Assembly: GCA_964557955.1 (NCBI GenBank)
Contig: CAZLCS010000008.1
Span: 85,543-149,542 of the forward strand
Length of the DNA stretch: 64,000 nt
Direction: 5' to 3'
Source of the DNA: JALOOX01 sp964557955
Lineage (GTDB): Bacteria; Desulfobacterota; Syntrophobacteria; Syntrophobacterales; Syntrophobacteraceae
This document shows positions 32,177-41,523 of the stretch, in pieces. Within the stretch, counting starts at the first letter, position 1. Every line of letters starts with the position of its first letter. The translations under genes and the position numbers were made by a program. Under the pieces are notes generated by a model. That model had not been told where the DNA came from and searched no databases. It worked only from the letters and a program-made list of their open reading frames with translations.

Positions 32177-34324
32177 TCAACGCGCGACATGTCCGTCAAT
32201 GAAGCAGACGGAAAGGAGGGGACACGCACCCGCCCCACACTGGGTGTGCGCCCGGACGTGTATGGATTCCACGGCCTTCGACACCGTCGGGAAGATGTTG
32301 TCCACTCCAATTTTCTCCATGAGATGCGTTCTCTCCATCACGGCCAGGACCTTCTCATTCAACCCGGAGAACGAAATGTCGTAGCCGGCGCTGCGCACGC
32401 GCTCCACGATCAGAGACAGCATTTCCTCTCCGGACGCGTCCATGTCGTTGATGCCGTTGCCGACGATCAGGATGTGCCGAAGCTCCGGCTTGGACTCGAT
32501 GAGGTTGTTGATGGAATCCTCGAGAAAGCCGGCGTTAGCGTAGAACAACTGCCCGTCGAAACGCAAGACCGCGATGTGGCGGCACTCCTTCAGGCCGTAA
32601 TCCCTCGCGCTCTTGAAGGACTGGTCCTCGCCCATGGAAAGCAGCGTCACCTTGGGCCGCATGCTCTTGTACAGGAACATGCCCAAGGAGAGCAGCACGC
32701 CGATCATGATGCCCTTGTCCAGGTGAGGCGCCGTCCAGAGGGTGGCCAGAAAGGTGATCACGGAGAAGATGCCGTCGTATTTCTGGGCCTTCCATGCATG
32801 GATGAAACCGGAAACGTTCAGAAGGCCGATGACGGCCATCATGATGACCGCCGCCAGCACCGACTGGGGGAGGTGATAAAGAAGCGGGGTCATGAACAGG
32901 AGTACGATCCCCACCGTCACGCTCGTGAAAACGCTCGAAAGCCCCGTCACGGCTCCCGACTGAAGGTTGACGGCGGACCGCGAAAAGGAGCCCGAAACGG
33001 GGAAGCTCTTTCCGAACGCCCCCAGTATATTGGCGATGCCCTGCCCGATGAGCTCCTGGTTGGGGTCCAGCCTCTGCCCTGTTTTGGCGGCCATGGCCTT
33101 GGCGATGGAGATGGCCTCCATGAAGCCCAGAAGCGAAATGATGGCGGCCGTGGGCAGCAGGAACAGGATGACTTTGAGGTCGAGTTTGGGAAGCGTGAAC
33201 GCCGGGAGCCCGGGGGGAACGACCCCAACCACGCTGCCCCCGCCCATCATGAAGACTGACGATTCATCCACAGCCTTGTTGCCCACACGGATCATCCAAA
33301 TCCGCCCGTCGCTCGCAGACCCCGTTGGCAGTTCCTCCCTGGGATGGAAGGACAGCTTTCCCTGTGCATCCTCAACACCCGCAAACAGGGTCTTCCTCAG
33401 AGCGGCCCGATCCTCCCTGGTCTTGCCTTTCAGTTGATCCATTCGCGTTGAAAGCAACGTGATCTCATGCTTCAGATCCAGCACTTCCCGGGCGTACGGC
33501 CCCTGCTTTTCCTCCGCCTCCGTCAGCCTGGCCGTCAGAGCGGCCCGATCCTTTCCCAGCTGCTCCATTTCAGCCACTGCACTGTTGAAGGTCTTGATGA
33601 GCGTCTGGATCCGCTCGGACTGGATGGCGGAAAGGGGAACCTTGGCATTGTGCTCGTAGCCCATCGCCCACGAGATGACGGTCGTGATGGCAACCGCCAC
33701 CAGAACGTAGGGAATCCTGCGGTCGATGCGCCGCAGCCCATACATGAGTGCGAAGGCGAGGGCTCCCAGCCCCAGGGTGGGCCAGTGTGTGTGGTTCACA
33801 GCGGCCTTGATCACCATGAAGACCGTCTCATAATGGTGCTCCGCTTCGTCCACGTAGACGTTGAACATCTTGGAGAGCTGGGAGGTGGCGATGATGAGGG
33901 CGCCGGCGTTCGTGAAACCGTTCACGACGGGGTGTGACAAAAAATTCACCACGAGACCCAGGCGAAACACACCCAGGGCCAGCTGAAAAAGCCCCACGAT
34001 GAACGCCAGGATGATGGCGTAGCCGATGAACCCCTCGCTTCCTGCGGTCGCCATGGGGCTCAGGGCCGCCGAAGTCATGAGGGAGACGATGGCCACGGGA
34101 CCTGTCGCCAATTGCCGGCTGGAACCGAACAGGGCGGCCAGCATGGGCGGAAGCAGCGAGGCGTACAGACCGTAATGGACGGGCATCCCCGCCAGTTGGG
34201 CATAAGCCATGGACTGGGGGATCAGGATCAGCGCAACGGTCAAGCCGGAGATGAAATCCGCGCGCAGGGTTGCGGCGTTTATATCCTTGGCCCAGGCCAT
34301 GAAAGGAAACAACACCCGAATCAT
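32177..34324 (-). CDS. SulP family sulfate/anion permease with a coiled-coil insert
   Basis: An inner-membrane permease of the SulP/SLC26 family with C-terminal STAS domain. The N-terminus AALRADFISGLTVALILIPQSMAYAQLAG (read in parts) and the NGFTNAGALIIATSQL helix are typical. The STAS domain covers about the last 130 residues. Unusually, about 130 residues (roughly 230-365) are inserted before the GLPAFTLP segment. They are rich in Glu, Lys, Arg and Leu (TFNSAVAEMEQLGKDRAALT) and predicted to form a coiled coil. The start at 34324 (MIRVLFPF) has AGGAGG at seven bases; an ATG two codons earlier is too close to it. It is flanked by receiver genes and a kinase, so transport is probably under phospho-control. 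Confidence 0.9.
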   Translation of the reverse strand: MIRVLFPFMAWAKDINAATLRADFISGLTVALILIPQSMAYAQLAGMPVHYGLYASLLPPMLAALFGSSRQLATGPVAIVSLMTSAALSPMATAGSEGFIGYAIILAFIVGLFQLALGVFRLGLVVNFLSHPVVNGFTNAGALIIATSQLSKMFNVYVDEAEHHYETVFMVIKAAVNHTHWPTLGLGALAFALMYGLRRIDRRIPYVLVAVAITTVISWAMGYEHNAKVPLSAIQSERIQTLIKTFNSAVAEMEQLGKDRAALTARLTEAEEKQGPYAREVLDLKHEITLLSTRMDQLKGKTREDRAALRKTLFAGVEDAQGKLSFHPREELPTGSASDGRIWMIRVGNKAVDESSVFMMGGGSVVGVVPPGLPAFTLPKLDLKVILFLLPTAAIISLLGFMEAISIAKAMAAKTGQRLDPNQELIGQGIANILGAFGKSFPVSGSFSRSAVNLQSGAVTGLSSVFTSVTVGIVLLFMTPLLYHLPQSVLAAVIMMAVIGLLNVSGFIHAWKAQKYDGIFSVITFLATLWTAPHLDKGIMIGVLLSLGMFLYKSMRPKVTLLSMGEDQSFKSARDYGLKECRHIAVLRFDGQLFYANAGFLEDSINNLIESKPELRHILIVGNGINDMDASGEEMLSLIVERVRSAGYDISFSGLNEKVLAVMERTHLMEKIGVDNIFPTVSKAVESIHVRAHTQCGAGACPLLSVCFIDGHVAR

Positions 34325-34348
34325 GCTCATTCCTCCTGATGAAGATGA

Positions 34349-34720
34349 TTAGATCGATGAACCGACCGCGGCGCGAAGCTTCTCGATCAACTCCTCGATG
34401 CTCAGCGGCTTCATGAGGTAGTCGAAGGCCCCAAGGCGCATGCCTTCCATGCCCTCCCGGGTGGACCCGTGCCCCGTGAGGAGGATTACCTTGATGTCCG
34501 GATGGGTCCTGCGTATCGCCTGCAGCACATCCACTCCGCTCATCCCGGGCATCATGAGGTCCAGCACCACCACCCGAGGGGGATCCTTTTCGATGGATGC
34601 GAGGGCTTGTTCCCCATCCGTGGCGGTACGCGCCTTGATGCCCCGGAAGCTGAGTCGTTCCGCAAGGGCGGAGATGAACTCCTCCTCGTCATCCACCAGA
34701 AGCACTGTCCAATCCTCCAT
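34349..34720 (-). CDS. stand-alone response regulator (CheY-like)
   Basis: A minimal 123-residue receiver with D10-D11 pocket, acceptor D54 in VVLDLMM, Thr in LLTGHGST and Lys in YLMKPLS. It starts four bases after the stop of the dCache kinase gene and ends 25 bases before the SulP gene, so kinase, receiver and permease are almost certainly one transcript. The kinase is its likely phosphodonor, and the permease or its STAS/coiled-coil parts a possible target. Confidence 0.94.
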   Translation of the reverse strand: MEDWTVLLVDDEEEFISALAERLSFRGIKARTATDGEQALASIEKDPPRVVVLDLMMPGMSGVDVLQAIRRTHPDIKVILLTGHGSTREGMEGMRLGAFDYLMKPLSIEELIEKLRAAVGSSI

Positions 34721-34723
34721 GCA

Positions 34724-36445
34724 CTATCCTCCCACTTCTTCCTTGGCTCGCTTGGGCAAGATGACCGTCATCTTGGTGCCCTCACCCTCTTTGCTCTCCA
34801 CTTCAATGGTTCCCCCGAGTTTTTTGACGATCCCATAGGTGATGGGCAGTCCCAAGCCGGTTCCGGTCCCCTTCTTGGTAGTGAAAAACGGCTCGAAGAT
34901 GTGCTTGAGCGTTTCCTGGGACATGCCGCACCCGTTGTCCTCGATGGAAATAGCATTGAACTCGGCATCCCTCTCCCAGGACCGGATGGAGATGGTCCCG
35001 CCGTGCTCCACGGCCGCCATGGCGTTGTTCAGAATATTGAGCAGCACCTGCTGCAGCTGGCCGCGATCCGACGCGATCTTGGGCAGCTCAGGCTGAAGCC
35101 TCATATCCATGGTGATGTTCCGATATACCGCCTCTCTTTCGAGGAAGCTCACCGTCTCGGTCACCACCTCGTTCAGATCCAGCACTTCGATCTGAACCTC
35201 CATGCGCTTGGCAAACCCGAGAAGCCTGTGGGTGATGGACCGGCACCGATGCACCGACTGGAGGATGGCCTTGATGAGGCCGAGAAACTTCTCCTTCTCC
35301 GGAAACGGCCCGCCATAACGGATCAGATCTTCCATGAGCCCTGCCTTCTCGTTGATGATGGCCATGGGGTTGTTGATCTCGTGGGCCACCCCCGCCGCCA
35401 GCCTCCCGAGAGACGAAAGCTTGTGGGAATGCTCCATTTCCCGGTAGGCCGCTTCCCGCCGCTCGTCGCATTCGCGCATTCGCTTGACCAGCAGATCCGT
35501 CAGCTTGAAGACCACCAAGAAGATGGCGATGACACTGGCCAGGAAGAGGAAGAATAGCTCGCTCTTGAGCGTGTACCAGGCCCGAAGAACCTCGGCCCGC
35601 TGTTTGATGACCACGAGATTGTACGGGAATTTGGCGAAGGACGAGTAGGCCATGAGGATGTCCCTCCCTTCCCGGTCCTTCAGCTCCACTACATTGGCCT
35701 CGTAGCTCGCCGGTGGAATGGGCAGGGCGACATGATCCAGCACATCGCCGTACCAGCGGGACTGGGTCTGCAAGACGCCCTTCTTGTTCATCAGGAAAGC
35801 ATCACTCTTTGGATCGAGCCCCATGGAAGCGATGAGGTCATTGAAGCGAGCCGTGTCGATGGTGGCCCGGAGCGTCCAGCCTTCTCCGTGCTCAGGGCTC
35901 GACTGCACTGCAATGACGATGTGGGGGAACCTCCGATAACCCAGAAAGACGTCGCTCACGTGGCTCCCCCGAATTTTCGTCTCGTGGAACCATTCCTGCT
36001 CGGAGTAGTCCTTCCCCTTGAGCTCGTAAGGCCCCACATAGCTCACCTGAACACCCGACGCATCGATGAGGCCCAAATCCACAAACCCCCCGAACTCGCT
36101 CTTCATGACGCGGAAAATGCGTTTCAGCTCCATCTCGTCAGCCAGCTGGTCCAGGGTATAGGCGGAAGCGATGAAGCTGACCGCCGAGAGGCGCTCGGCA
36201 AGGAACAGCTCAAAAGAGTGCTTGGCCTTGTTGACCAGTATCCGCAGAGGGTTGACGATCTCTTCCTTGAGCGCGGTCTGATACTGGTGATAGTTGACGG
36301 ACGCCATGAGCAGCATGGGAACCACCGTCACGAAGATCATGAGGATCATCATATTCCGGCGCAGCACGTTGTAACGCTCGGGAGAATCGCCGTCTTCGTC
36401 GATGCTCAGCAGACTCAGCTTGGCAAGCCATTTTTTGGGGCTCAT
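34724..36445 (-). CDS. membrane sensor histidine kinase with dCache domain
   Basis: A 573-residue paralogue of the kinase at 24-25.7 kb. Membrane helices at about 29-48 and 300-322 bracket a periplasmic double-Cache sensor (GGFVDLGLIDASGVQVSYVG, DYSEQEWFHETKI). The kinase core is complete: phospho-His in GVAHEINNPMAI, N box LLNILNNAMAAV, EDNGCGMS, and FEPFFTTKKGTGTGLGL. Its ATG overlaps the stop of the NifX-like gene (ATGA), and the receiver gene follows four bases after its own stop. The shared sensor type suggests both kinases detect related ligands. Confidence 0.95.
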   Translation of the reverse strand: MSPKKWLAKLSLLSIDEDGDSPERYNVLRRNMMILMIFVTVVPMLLMASVNYHQYQTALKEEIVNPLRILVNKAKHSFELFLAERLSAVSFIASAYTLDQLADEMELKRIFRVMKSEFGGFVDLGLIDASGVQVSYVGPYELKGKDYSEQEWFHETKIRGSHVSDVFLGYRRFPHIVIAVQSSPEHGEGWTLRATIDTARFNDLIASMGLDPKSDAFLMNKKGVLQTQSRWYGDVLDHVALPIPPASYEANVVELKDREGRDILMAYSSFAKFPYNLVVIKQRAEVLRAWYTLKSELFFLFLASVIAIFLVVFKLTDLLVKRMRECDERREAAYREMEHSHKLSSLGRLAAGVAHEINNPMAIINEKAGLMEDLIRYGGPFPEKEKFLGLIKAILQSVHRCRSITHRLLGFAKRMEVQIEVLDLNEVVTETVSFLEREAVYRNITMDMRLQPELPKIASDRGQLQQVLLNILNNAMAAVEHGGTISIRSWERDAEFNAISIEDNGCGMSQETLKHIFEPFFTTKKGTGTGLGLPITYGIVKKLGGTIEVESKEGEGTKMTVILPKRAKEEVGG

Positions 36446-36792
36446 CCCTCCTGCCTCCCCCGATCCATCAGGATCTGCCCAGGTTGCAGCTCTCCCGCCC
36501 GGAAGCGCTCGAGCACTTCTTCACAGGGGCCAATGACCGAATCGATCACGTTCACCCTCTTCCAGACAAGATACTGAAAGTATTCTTCCTCGATCCCCCC
36601 GCAGATGACGGCTTGCACGTCCTCCGTCAGAATCATGTGACAGAGCTTCTCGGCTGAGGCCTGAGGCAGCACGAGGGTCCGTTCATCACGCACGTCCCCA
36701 TGGTCACCGATGACCGCTATGAGAACCTCCGTCGTGAGGTCGAACCGCGGCGTCACGTTGGCACCATGGAGACAAATGAGAACTTTATTCAT
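36442..36792 (-). CDS. NifX/NifB-type (dinitrogenase FeMo-cofactor-like) domain protein
   Basis: A small 116-residue protein with the NifX/NifB-C fold pattern: the start KVLICLHGANVTPRFDLTTEV, the middle DVQAVICGGIEEEYFQYLVWKRVNVIDSVIG, and a C-terminal helix. It overlaps the preceding regulator stop and the following kinase start by four bases each (ATGA), so it is translationally tied to both. There are no nitrogenase genes nearby. In the family such domains bind metal clusters, so here it may sense a metal or redox signal, but this is inference. A longer upstream frame exists but has no support. Confidence 0.8.
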   Translation of the reverse strand: MNKVLICLHGANVTPRFDLTTEVLIAVIGDHGDVRDERTLVLPQASAEKLCHMILTEDVQAVICGGIEEEYFQYLVWKRVNVIDSVIGPCEEVLERFRAGELQPGQILMDRGRQEG

Positions 36793-38201
36793 GTGTCGAT
36801 GCCATATTGCTTGAGCTTCCTCCAGAGCGTGCTGCGCCCCCAGCCGAGCAACGCGGCGGCTTTGCTTCGACGCCCCTTGGCCTTGACCATCGCCTCCAGA
36901 ATCATCTTCCGCTCCACCGCAGACCAGTCCAACGAAGTCACATCGTCTCCCGTGAGCAAGGGTGCGTCCCCTCTCACCCGATCGAGGGGCTGCTGTAGCT
37001 CCGATTCCCGGCCGGCTCTCGGATCCAGCAGATAAGCCGGCAGGTGCATCGTATGGATGTGATCGTCCTGGCAAATGGTCAGAGCATACTCCACGATGTT
37101 TTTCAGCTCTCTCACATTGCCCGGGTAAGGATAGGCCAGGAGCGCTTTCAGGGCGCGAGCCGAAAAACCCTTGACGGGCTTCTTCAGCTTGGCGGCGTAG
37201 CTCTGTAGAAAATGATCGAGGAGCAGCCGGATGTCGTCGCCGCGCTCCCTCAACGCCGGGAGCCTCAAACGGACCACGTGGAGTCGAAACAGGAGATCCT
37301 CCCGGAAACGCCCTTCGCGGACCATCTGTTCCAGGTCGCGATGGGTTGCGGCGATCACCCGGACGTTGACCTGAAATCCCTTGGTGCTCCCCAGGGGATA
37401 CACGATACGATCGTCCAGAAAAGTGAGCAGCTTTACCTGGAGGGACAGGGGCAGGTCGCCGATCTCGGTGAGGTAGAGCGTACCGTTGTGAGCCAGGCGG
37501 AAGCGCCCGGGCTTGTTCTCAACAGCCCCCGTGAACGCGCCCTTCTGGTGGCCGAACAGCTCAGACTCCAGAAGCGTTTCCGGCAGCGCCCCGCAGTTCA
37601 CCTTGATGAAAGGGTCTTTGGCCCGCGGAGAGGCCTGATGAATGGCCTCGGCCACGAAGTCCTTCCCCGATCCGGTCTCCCCGGTGATGAGGACCGATGA
37701 ATCCGACTGGGCAATGACGGGCAGAATCTGATAGATCCGCTCCATCTCGGGGCTGCGGCCGATGATCTGCCCGAAGCCGAAAGACTGATCCGTCTTACCG
37801 CTGAGAGAACGCAGCAACCGAATGTCTTGAACGGATTCCAGGTAGCCCACCAGTTTTCCGTGGTGGTCCCGAACGGGCGAAAAAGTCATGCGAACGGGGA
37901 TCTTCTGGCGATCCCGATTGACTATATTGCCTTCGATACTGACGGGCTCGGAAATCGCCCTGTTCTGCTTGAGAGGGCAGTCTTCCAGACAGATGTTGCT
38001 CCGCAGGATGAACTCGCAGGGAATCCCCTGAGCCTCCTGCCGGTTGTAGCCCGTCAGGGCCTCCAGGGCGCGATTGATGAGCTGAATCCGCCTCCCTTTA
38101 TCGACGACCGCCACACCCAGCGGAATCTCATCGAGGAGCGTGGGCAGGCTGACCGGGCTGTCGAAAAGCCCGGCGATCTGGGGAAGGGACCGAAAAACCA
38201 T
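36789..38201 (-). CDS. sigma-54 dependent regulator with PAS domain (NtrC-type, no receiver)
   Basis: An activator of sigma-54 promoters. A PAS domain (about residues 20-130 of the chosen form) has three Cys in IPCEFILRSNICLEDCPL, a pattern that could hold a metal or redox group. The AAA+ domain is complete: Walker A GETGSGKD, the sigma-54 contact loop KGAFTGA, Walker B-like GTLYLTEIGD (Glu for the usual Asp-Glu pair partly changed), and arginine-containing FREDLLFRL. A Fis-type helix-turn-helix closes it (RRSKAAALLGWGRSTLWRKL). The ATG at 38201 is preferred, 13 bases after AGGAGG; an ATG at 38267 is possible. It heads the operon with the NifX-like gene, kinase, receiver and SulP. Confidence 0.9.
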   Translation of the reverse strand: MVFRSLPQIAGLFDSPVSLPTLLDEIPLGVAVVDKGRRIQLINRALEALTGYNRQEAQGIPCEFILRSNICLEDCPLKQNRAISEPVSIEGNIVNRDRQKIPVRMTFSPVRDHHGKLVGYLESVQDIRLLRSLSGKTDQSFGFGQIIGRSPEMERIYQILPVIAQSDSSVLITGETGSGKDFVAEAIHQASPRAKDPFIKVNCGALPETLLESELFGHQKGAFTGAVENKPGRFRLAHNGTLYLTEIGDLPLSLQVKLLTFLDDRIVYPLGSTKGFQVNVRVIAATHRDLEQMVREGRFREDLLFRLHVVRLRLPALRERGDDIRLLLDHFLQSYAAKLKKPVKGFSARALKALLAYPYPGNVRELKNIVEYALTICQDDHIHTMHLPAYLLDPRAGRESELQQPLDRVRGDAPLLTGDDVTSLDWSAVERKMILEAMVKAKGRRSKAAALLGWGRSTLWRKLKQYGIDT

Positions 38202-38673
38202 CCTGGTGCTGGAGCCTCCTTGCCGGGCTGGGCACAGCCCGTTTCCTCTTGACACATCAGGAAACATCTAAGAGCACATGCGATCAAAACAGAGTCGAAA
38301 GCGTCTCCACGAAACGAGTGGACGGGCAGAAAGGCCGTATCCTTATCCAACCCCTGGCGACCCTTCGAAAAAGAGTCATGTCGAGGAACGGAGGGACTGC
38401 ACGACACGCCCGGTCAGGGGCCAGGATGTTAAGTGCATTTGAGTGTCTTGTCAAAACAAAATGTTTCAGAATGGTACAATCATTCTCAGCTGTTCTTATT
38501 GGAAACGCCCTGATCAGAGCCACAGCAGATCCTCACGAGGACGGCCGGGACCACAGCAGTGGGCGGGCTCTTGCAACGCACCCCTCTCTGGGATTAAATT
38601 ACCCCATTTCCCGGGTCGGACAGCGACTCGGGAGGATCGACTCTGCTGTCCGCCAGGAGAGGAGACTGCCTGC
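38202..38673. other. divergent control region between two signalling operons
   Basis: This 472-base gap separates the minus-strand sigma-54 regulator operon from the plus-strand kinase/NtrC operon. It holds no gene. Besides the -24/-12 candidate listed separately, a TACAAT box lies at 38473-38478 on the plus strand without a good -35 partner. Confidence 0.45.
38560..38575 (+). promoter_or_regulatory. candidate sigma-54 promoter of the kinase/NtrC operon
   Basis: TGGGCG, five bases, TTGCA gives GG and GC ten bases apart with a perfect -12 half. A transcript would start near 38586, 88 bases before the kinase start codon. Confidence 0.5.
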
Positions 38674-40110
38674 ATGGGCTTCACGTTCCCTTCATCCCTG
38701 AATATCCGGCAGAAGGTCATTCTGGGACTGACCCTCATGCTGGTGGTGATCACCGCCATCGGCCTCATGTCCTACCACCATCTTCGGGAGATCGAGCGCA
38801 AGCAGCATTTCGTGGAAGTGGCGGATGATCTGAGCAACACCATCCTGGAAATGCGGCGCTACGAAAAGAACTATCTGCTCTACAGCAGGTCGCAGGACCT
38901 CGAGGAGAACCGGAAGTATGTGAATCTCGGGCTTGATATACTGAAGAGGATTTCGCCCGAAGGGCTGGAATTGAGGGCCGCTCCGATACTGAAGCGGTTG
39001 GAGCAGGAGCTCTCAGCCTACAGCGATCTGATGCAGCAGCTGGCGAACCAGAGCCAGGAATCGCATGCATCGGGTGACAAGGATCTGGAGGAGCAGCTGC
39101 GTGACCGCGGCAAGAGACTCGTGGATGTCTCACTGGAACTGGTCTCGTTTGAGCGCCGAAGGATCCTCAGCATCATCACCACGCTGAAGGCTCAGCTGCT
39201 GGCGTCTCTGGGCCTTTCCCTGGTTGTGGGAGCCTTCCTGATCCCCATCGTGGCCCGGAAGATCATCAAGCCTTTGCGCGTCATCGAGAAAACCACTCTT
39301 CGTATTGCCGATGGCGATTTCAGGCCGCTTCCCGTCATGCGGACCCACGACGAAACCCAGCGCGTCGTCGAAGCCTTCAACCGCATGATCGCCGAGCTCG
39401 AGAAACGCCAGGACCAACTGCTCCAGGCCAAAAAGCTCTCCTCCCTCGGCACCCTCACCTCTGGAATTGCTCATCAGCTGAACAATCCGCTCAACAATAT
39501 CTCCACCTCCTGCCAGATCCTCCTGGAAGAGCTTGAGCAGGCCGAGCCCGAGCTCCTGCACCGGATGCTCTCCAATATCGAGCAGGAGGTTCATCGTGCT
39601 CGGGATATCGTGAGAGGGCTCCTGGAGTTTTCCCGTATCAAAGAATTCTGCCTGGTCCCGACGTCGCTGCTGCAAGTCGTGGAGCGTTCGGTGAGTCTGA
39701 TCTCCAGCCAGATCCCCCCTGGTGTGGAAGTGATCAACGATATTCCCGGAAATTTGAGCCTGAACCTCGATGCACAGCGCATGCAGCAGGTCTTCCTGAA
39801 CTTGATCGAGAATGCCATCCACGGCATCGAAGTCCCGCCGGGCCAAATCAAAATCACGGCCCGTGCCGGTCCGGATCGCCAGAGCGTTCTCATCATGGTC
39901 GAAGACACAGGGAAAGGCATTCCCGAGAATGTCATCGGCAGGGTCTTCGACCCGTTCTTCACCACGAAGGAAGTCGGGATCGGTACCGGTCTTGGGCTGT
40001 CCATCGTGTACGGGATCATTCAGAAGCATGGAGGCTCGATCTCTGTGGAGAGCAAGCAGGGGGAAGGGACCCGCTTCACCATCATGCTGCCAGTGGAGCA
40101 TGTCTGTTAG
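38674..40110 (+). CDS. membrane sensor histidine kinase with HAMP domain
   Basis: A 478-residue NtrB-like kinase. The start is chosen for AGGAGAGGAG upstream and gives a short N-terminus, a first membrane helix (about 13-34), a 145-residue mostly helical periplasmic sensor, a second helix (about 175-195), then HAMP (KPLRVIEKTTLRIADGDF). The HisKA box has His in GIAHQLNNPLNN, with Gln in place of the usual Glu after His. HATPase_c motifs are intact: LNLIENAIHGI, VEDTGKGIPE, FDPFFTTKEVGIGTGLGL. It ends 16 bases before the NtrC-type regulator, its evident partner, and is also the best candidate kinase for the Lon-receiver fusion. Confidence 0.94.
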   Translation: MGFTFPSSLNIRQKVILGLTLMLVVITAIGLMSYHHLREIERKQHFVEVADDLSNTILEMRRYEKNYLLYSRSQDLEENRKYVNLGLDILKRISPEGLELRAAPILKRLEQELSAYSDLMQQLANQSQESHASGDKDLEEQLRDRGKRLVDVSLELVSFERRRILSIITTLKAQLLASLGLSLVVGAFLIPIVARKIIKPLRVIEKTTLRIADGDFRPLPVMRTHDETQRVVEAFNRMIAELEKRQDQLLQAKKLSSLGTLTSGIAHQLNNPLNNISTSCQILLEELEQAEPELLHRMLSNIEQEVHRARDIVRGLLEFSRIKEFCLVPTSLLQVVERSVSLISSQIPPGVEVINDIPGNLSLNLDAQRMQQVFLNLIENAIHGIEVPPGQIKITARAGPDRQSVLIMVEDTGKGIPENVIGRVFDPFFTTKEVGIGTGLGLSIVYGIIQKHGGSISVESKQGEGTRFTIMLPVEHVC

Positions 40111-40126
40111 GAGGAGAGACCGACGG

Positions 40127-41476
40127 ATGGAAGGGGCCCGCATCCTGATCGCCGAAGATGAGCCCATCGCCCGAGACAACCTGGCGCATGTGCTGCGGAA
40201 GGAAGGCTTCGAAACCGTTGCGGTTGAAAACGGTGCGCTGGCCATTCAGGAGATCGAAAGGAGCGAGTTCGATCTGGTCATGACGGATTTGCGGATGCAG
40301 CCGGTTGGAGGCATGGAGGTTCTGAAGCGGGTCAGAGAGCTCCATCCTCACACTGAGGTCATCGTCATCACGGGGTTTGCCACGGTTTCTTCGGCGGTGG
40401 AAGCCATGCAGGCGGGGGCCTTTTATTACGTCCCCAAGCCTTACAAGATCGACGATGTGCGCATCCTGGTCCGCCAGGCTCTGGAGAAGCGGTCGCTGCG
40501 GCGCGAGGTTTCCGAGCTCAGGCGCCAGATCCAGAGTCAGAAAGCAACTCCCCTGATCATCGGCAACAGCCCCCAGATGGAAGCCCTCAAGAAGACCATC
40601 CGCCAGATCGCTCCCACCGACTGCAACGTGCTCATTCTGGGGGAAACGGGAACGGGCAAGGAACTGGTGGCGAAAACCATCCACCAATTGAGCCCGCGTG
40701 CCGATAAACGCTTCCTGGCCATCAACTGCGGCGCATTCAGCGAGGAGCTCCTGGCCAACGAGCTCTTCGGACATGAGCGGGAGGCCTTCACAGGTGCTCG
40801 GGGCGTCAAGAAAGGCCTTTTGGAGGCTGCCCAGGGAGGCACGGTCCTCCTGGACGAGATCGGCGACATGCCGCTTCCCATGCAGGTGAAGCTGCTCAGG
40901 GTCCTGCAGGAGAAGAATCTCATTCGGGTCGGAGGAACCGATGAGATTCCCGTTGATCTGAGGATCCTGGCGGCCACCAACAAGGACCTGAAACGCGAGG
41001 TGGAGCAGGGGACCTTCCGTCGAGACCTTTACTACCGCCTCGATGTCATCACGCTGCAAGTCCCTCGCCTGGCCGATCGCAAGGATGACATCCTTCTCCT
41101 GAGCCTGCACTTCCTGCGCAGAATTTCCGAGGCGCAGGGGAAGCACATCGAGGCCATTTCCGACGAGGTGATGGACGTGCTGCTCACCTATGAATTTCCG
41201 GGGAATGTCCGCGAGCTGGAGAACATTATGGAGAGGGCCGTGACTCTGGCCAATGGAACGACCTTCGAGATTCCCCACCTTCCGACCGATCTGCAGGAGG
41301 CGGCTCACCTCGTGAAAAGGCCCCAAAGAGGTTATCTGACTCTGGAGGAGAACGAGCGGGAATACATAGAGTGGGTCCTCGAGCAGGTGAATGACAACAA
41401 AACACGGGCAGCGGAAATCCTGGGCATCGATCGCGTGTCCCTCTGGCGAAAGCTCAAGCGCTTCGGCATCGGCTGA
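40127..41476 (+). CDS. NtrC-family sigma-54 response regulator
   Basis: A 449-residue regulator with receiver, AAA+ and Fis-type DNA-binding domains. The receiver has E10-D11 pocket, acceptor D54 in VMTDLRM, Thr in VITGFATVSSAV and Lys in YVPKPYK. The AAA+ part has Walker A GETGTGKE, Walker B TVLLDEIGD and FRRDLYYRLDV. The sigma-54 loop reads EAFTGA rather than GAFTGA. The C-terminus NKTRAAEILGIDRVSLWRKL is the helix-turn-helix. The start follows GGAGGAGAG. It is co-transcribed with the kinase before it. Confidence 0.95.
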   Translation: MEGARILIAEDEPIARDNLAHVLRKEGFETVAVENGALAIQEIERSEFDLVMTDLRMQPVGGMEVLKRVRELHPHTEVIVITGFATVSSAVEAMQAGAFYYVPKPYKIDDVRILVRQALEKRSLRREVSELRRQIQSQKATPLIIGNSPQMEALKKTIRQIAPTDCNVLILGETGTGKELVAKTIHQLSPRADKRFLAINCGAFSEELLANELFGHEREAFTGARGVKKGLLEAAQGGTVLLDEIGDMPLPMQVKLLRVLQEKNLIRVGGTDEIPVDLRILAATNKDLKREVEQGTFRRDLYYRLDVITLQVPRLADRKDDILLLSLHFLRRISEAQGKHIEAISDEVMDVLLTYEFPGNVRELENIMERAVTLANGTTFEIPHLPTDLQEAAHLVKRPQRGYLTLEENEREYIEWVLEQVNDNKTRAAEILGIDRVSLWRKLKRFGIG

Positions 41477-41523
41477 AAGGGCGATCCCATTGTAAGGATG
41501 GGTGATCTTGCCGACAAAGGACT

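Noticed and set aside
36793..37074. Upstream extension of the NifX-like frame
   Set aside because: It overlaps the DNA-binding end of the sigma-54 regulator in another frame; the ATG at 36792 with ATGA overlap explains translation.
41477..41523. ATCCCAT/ATGGGTGAT hairpin between convergent genes as a terminator
   Set aside because: The stem is interrupted and no T-run follows on either strand.
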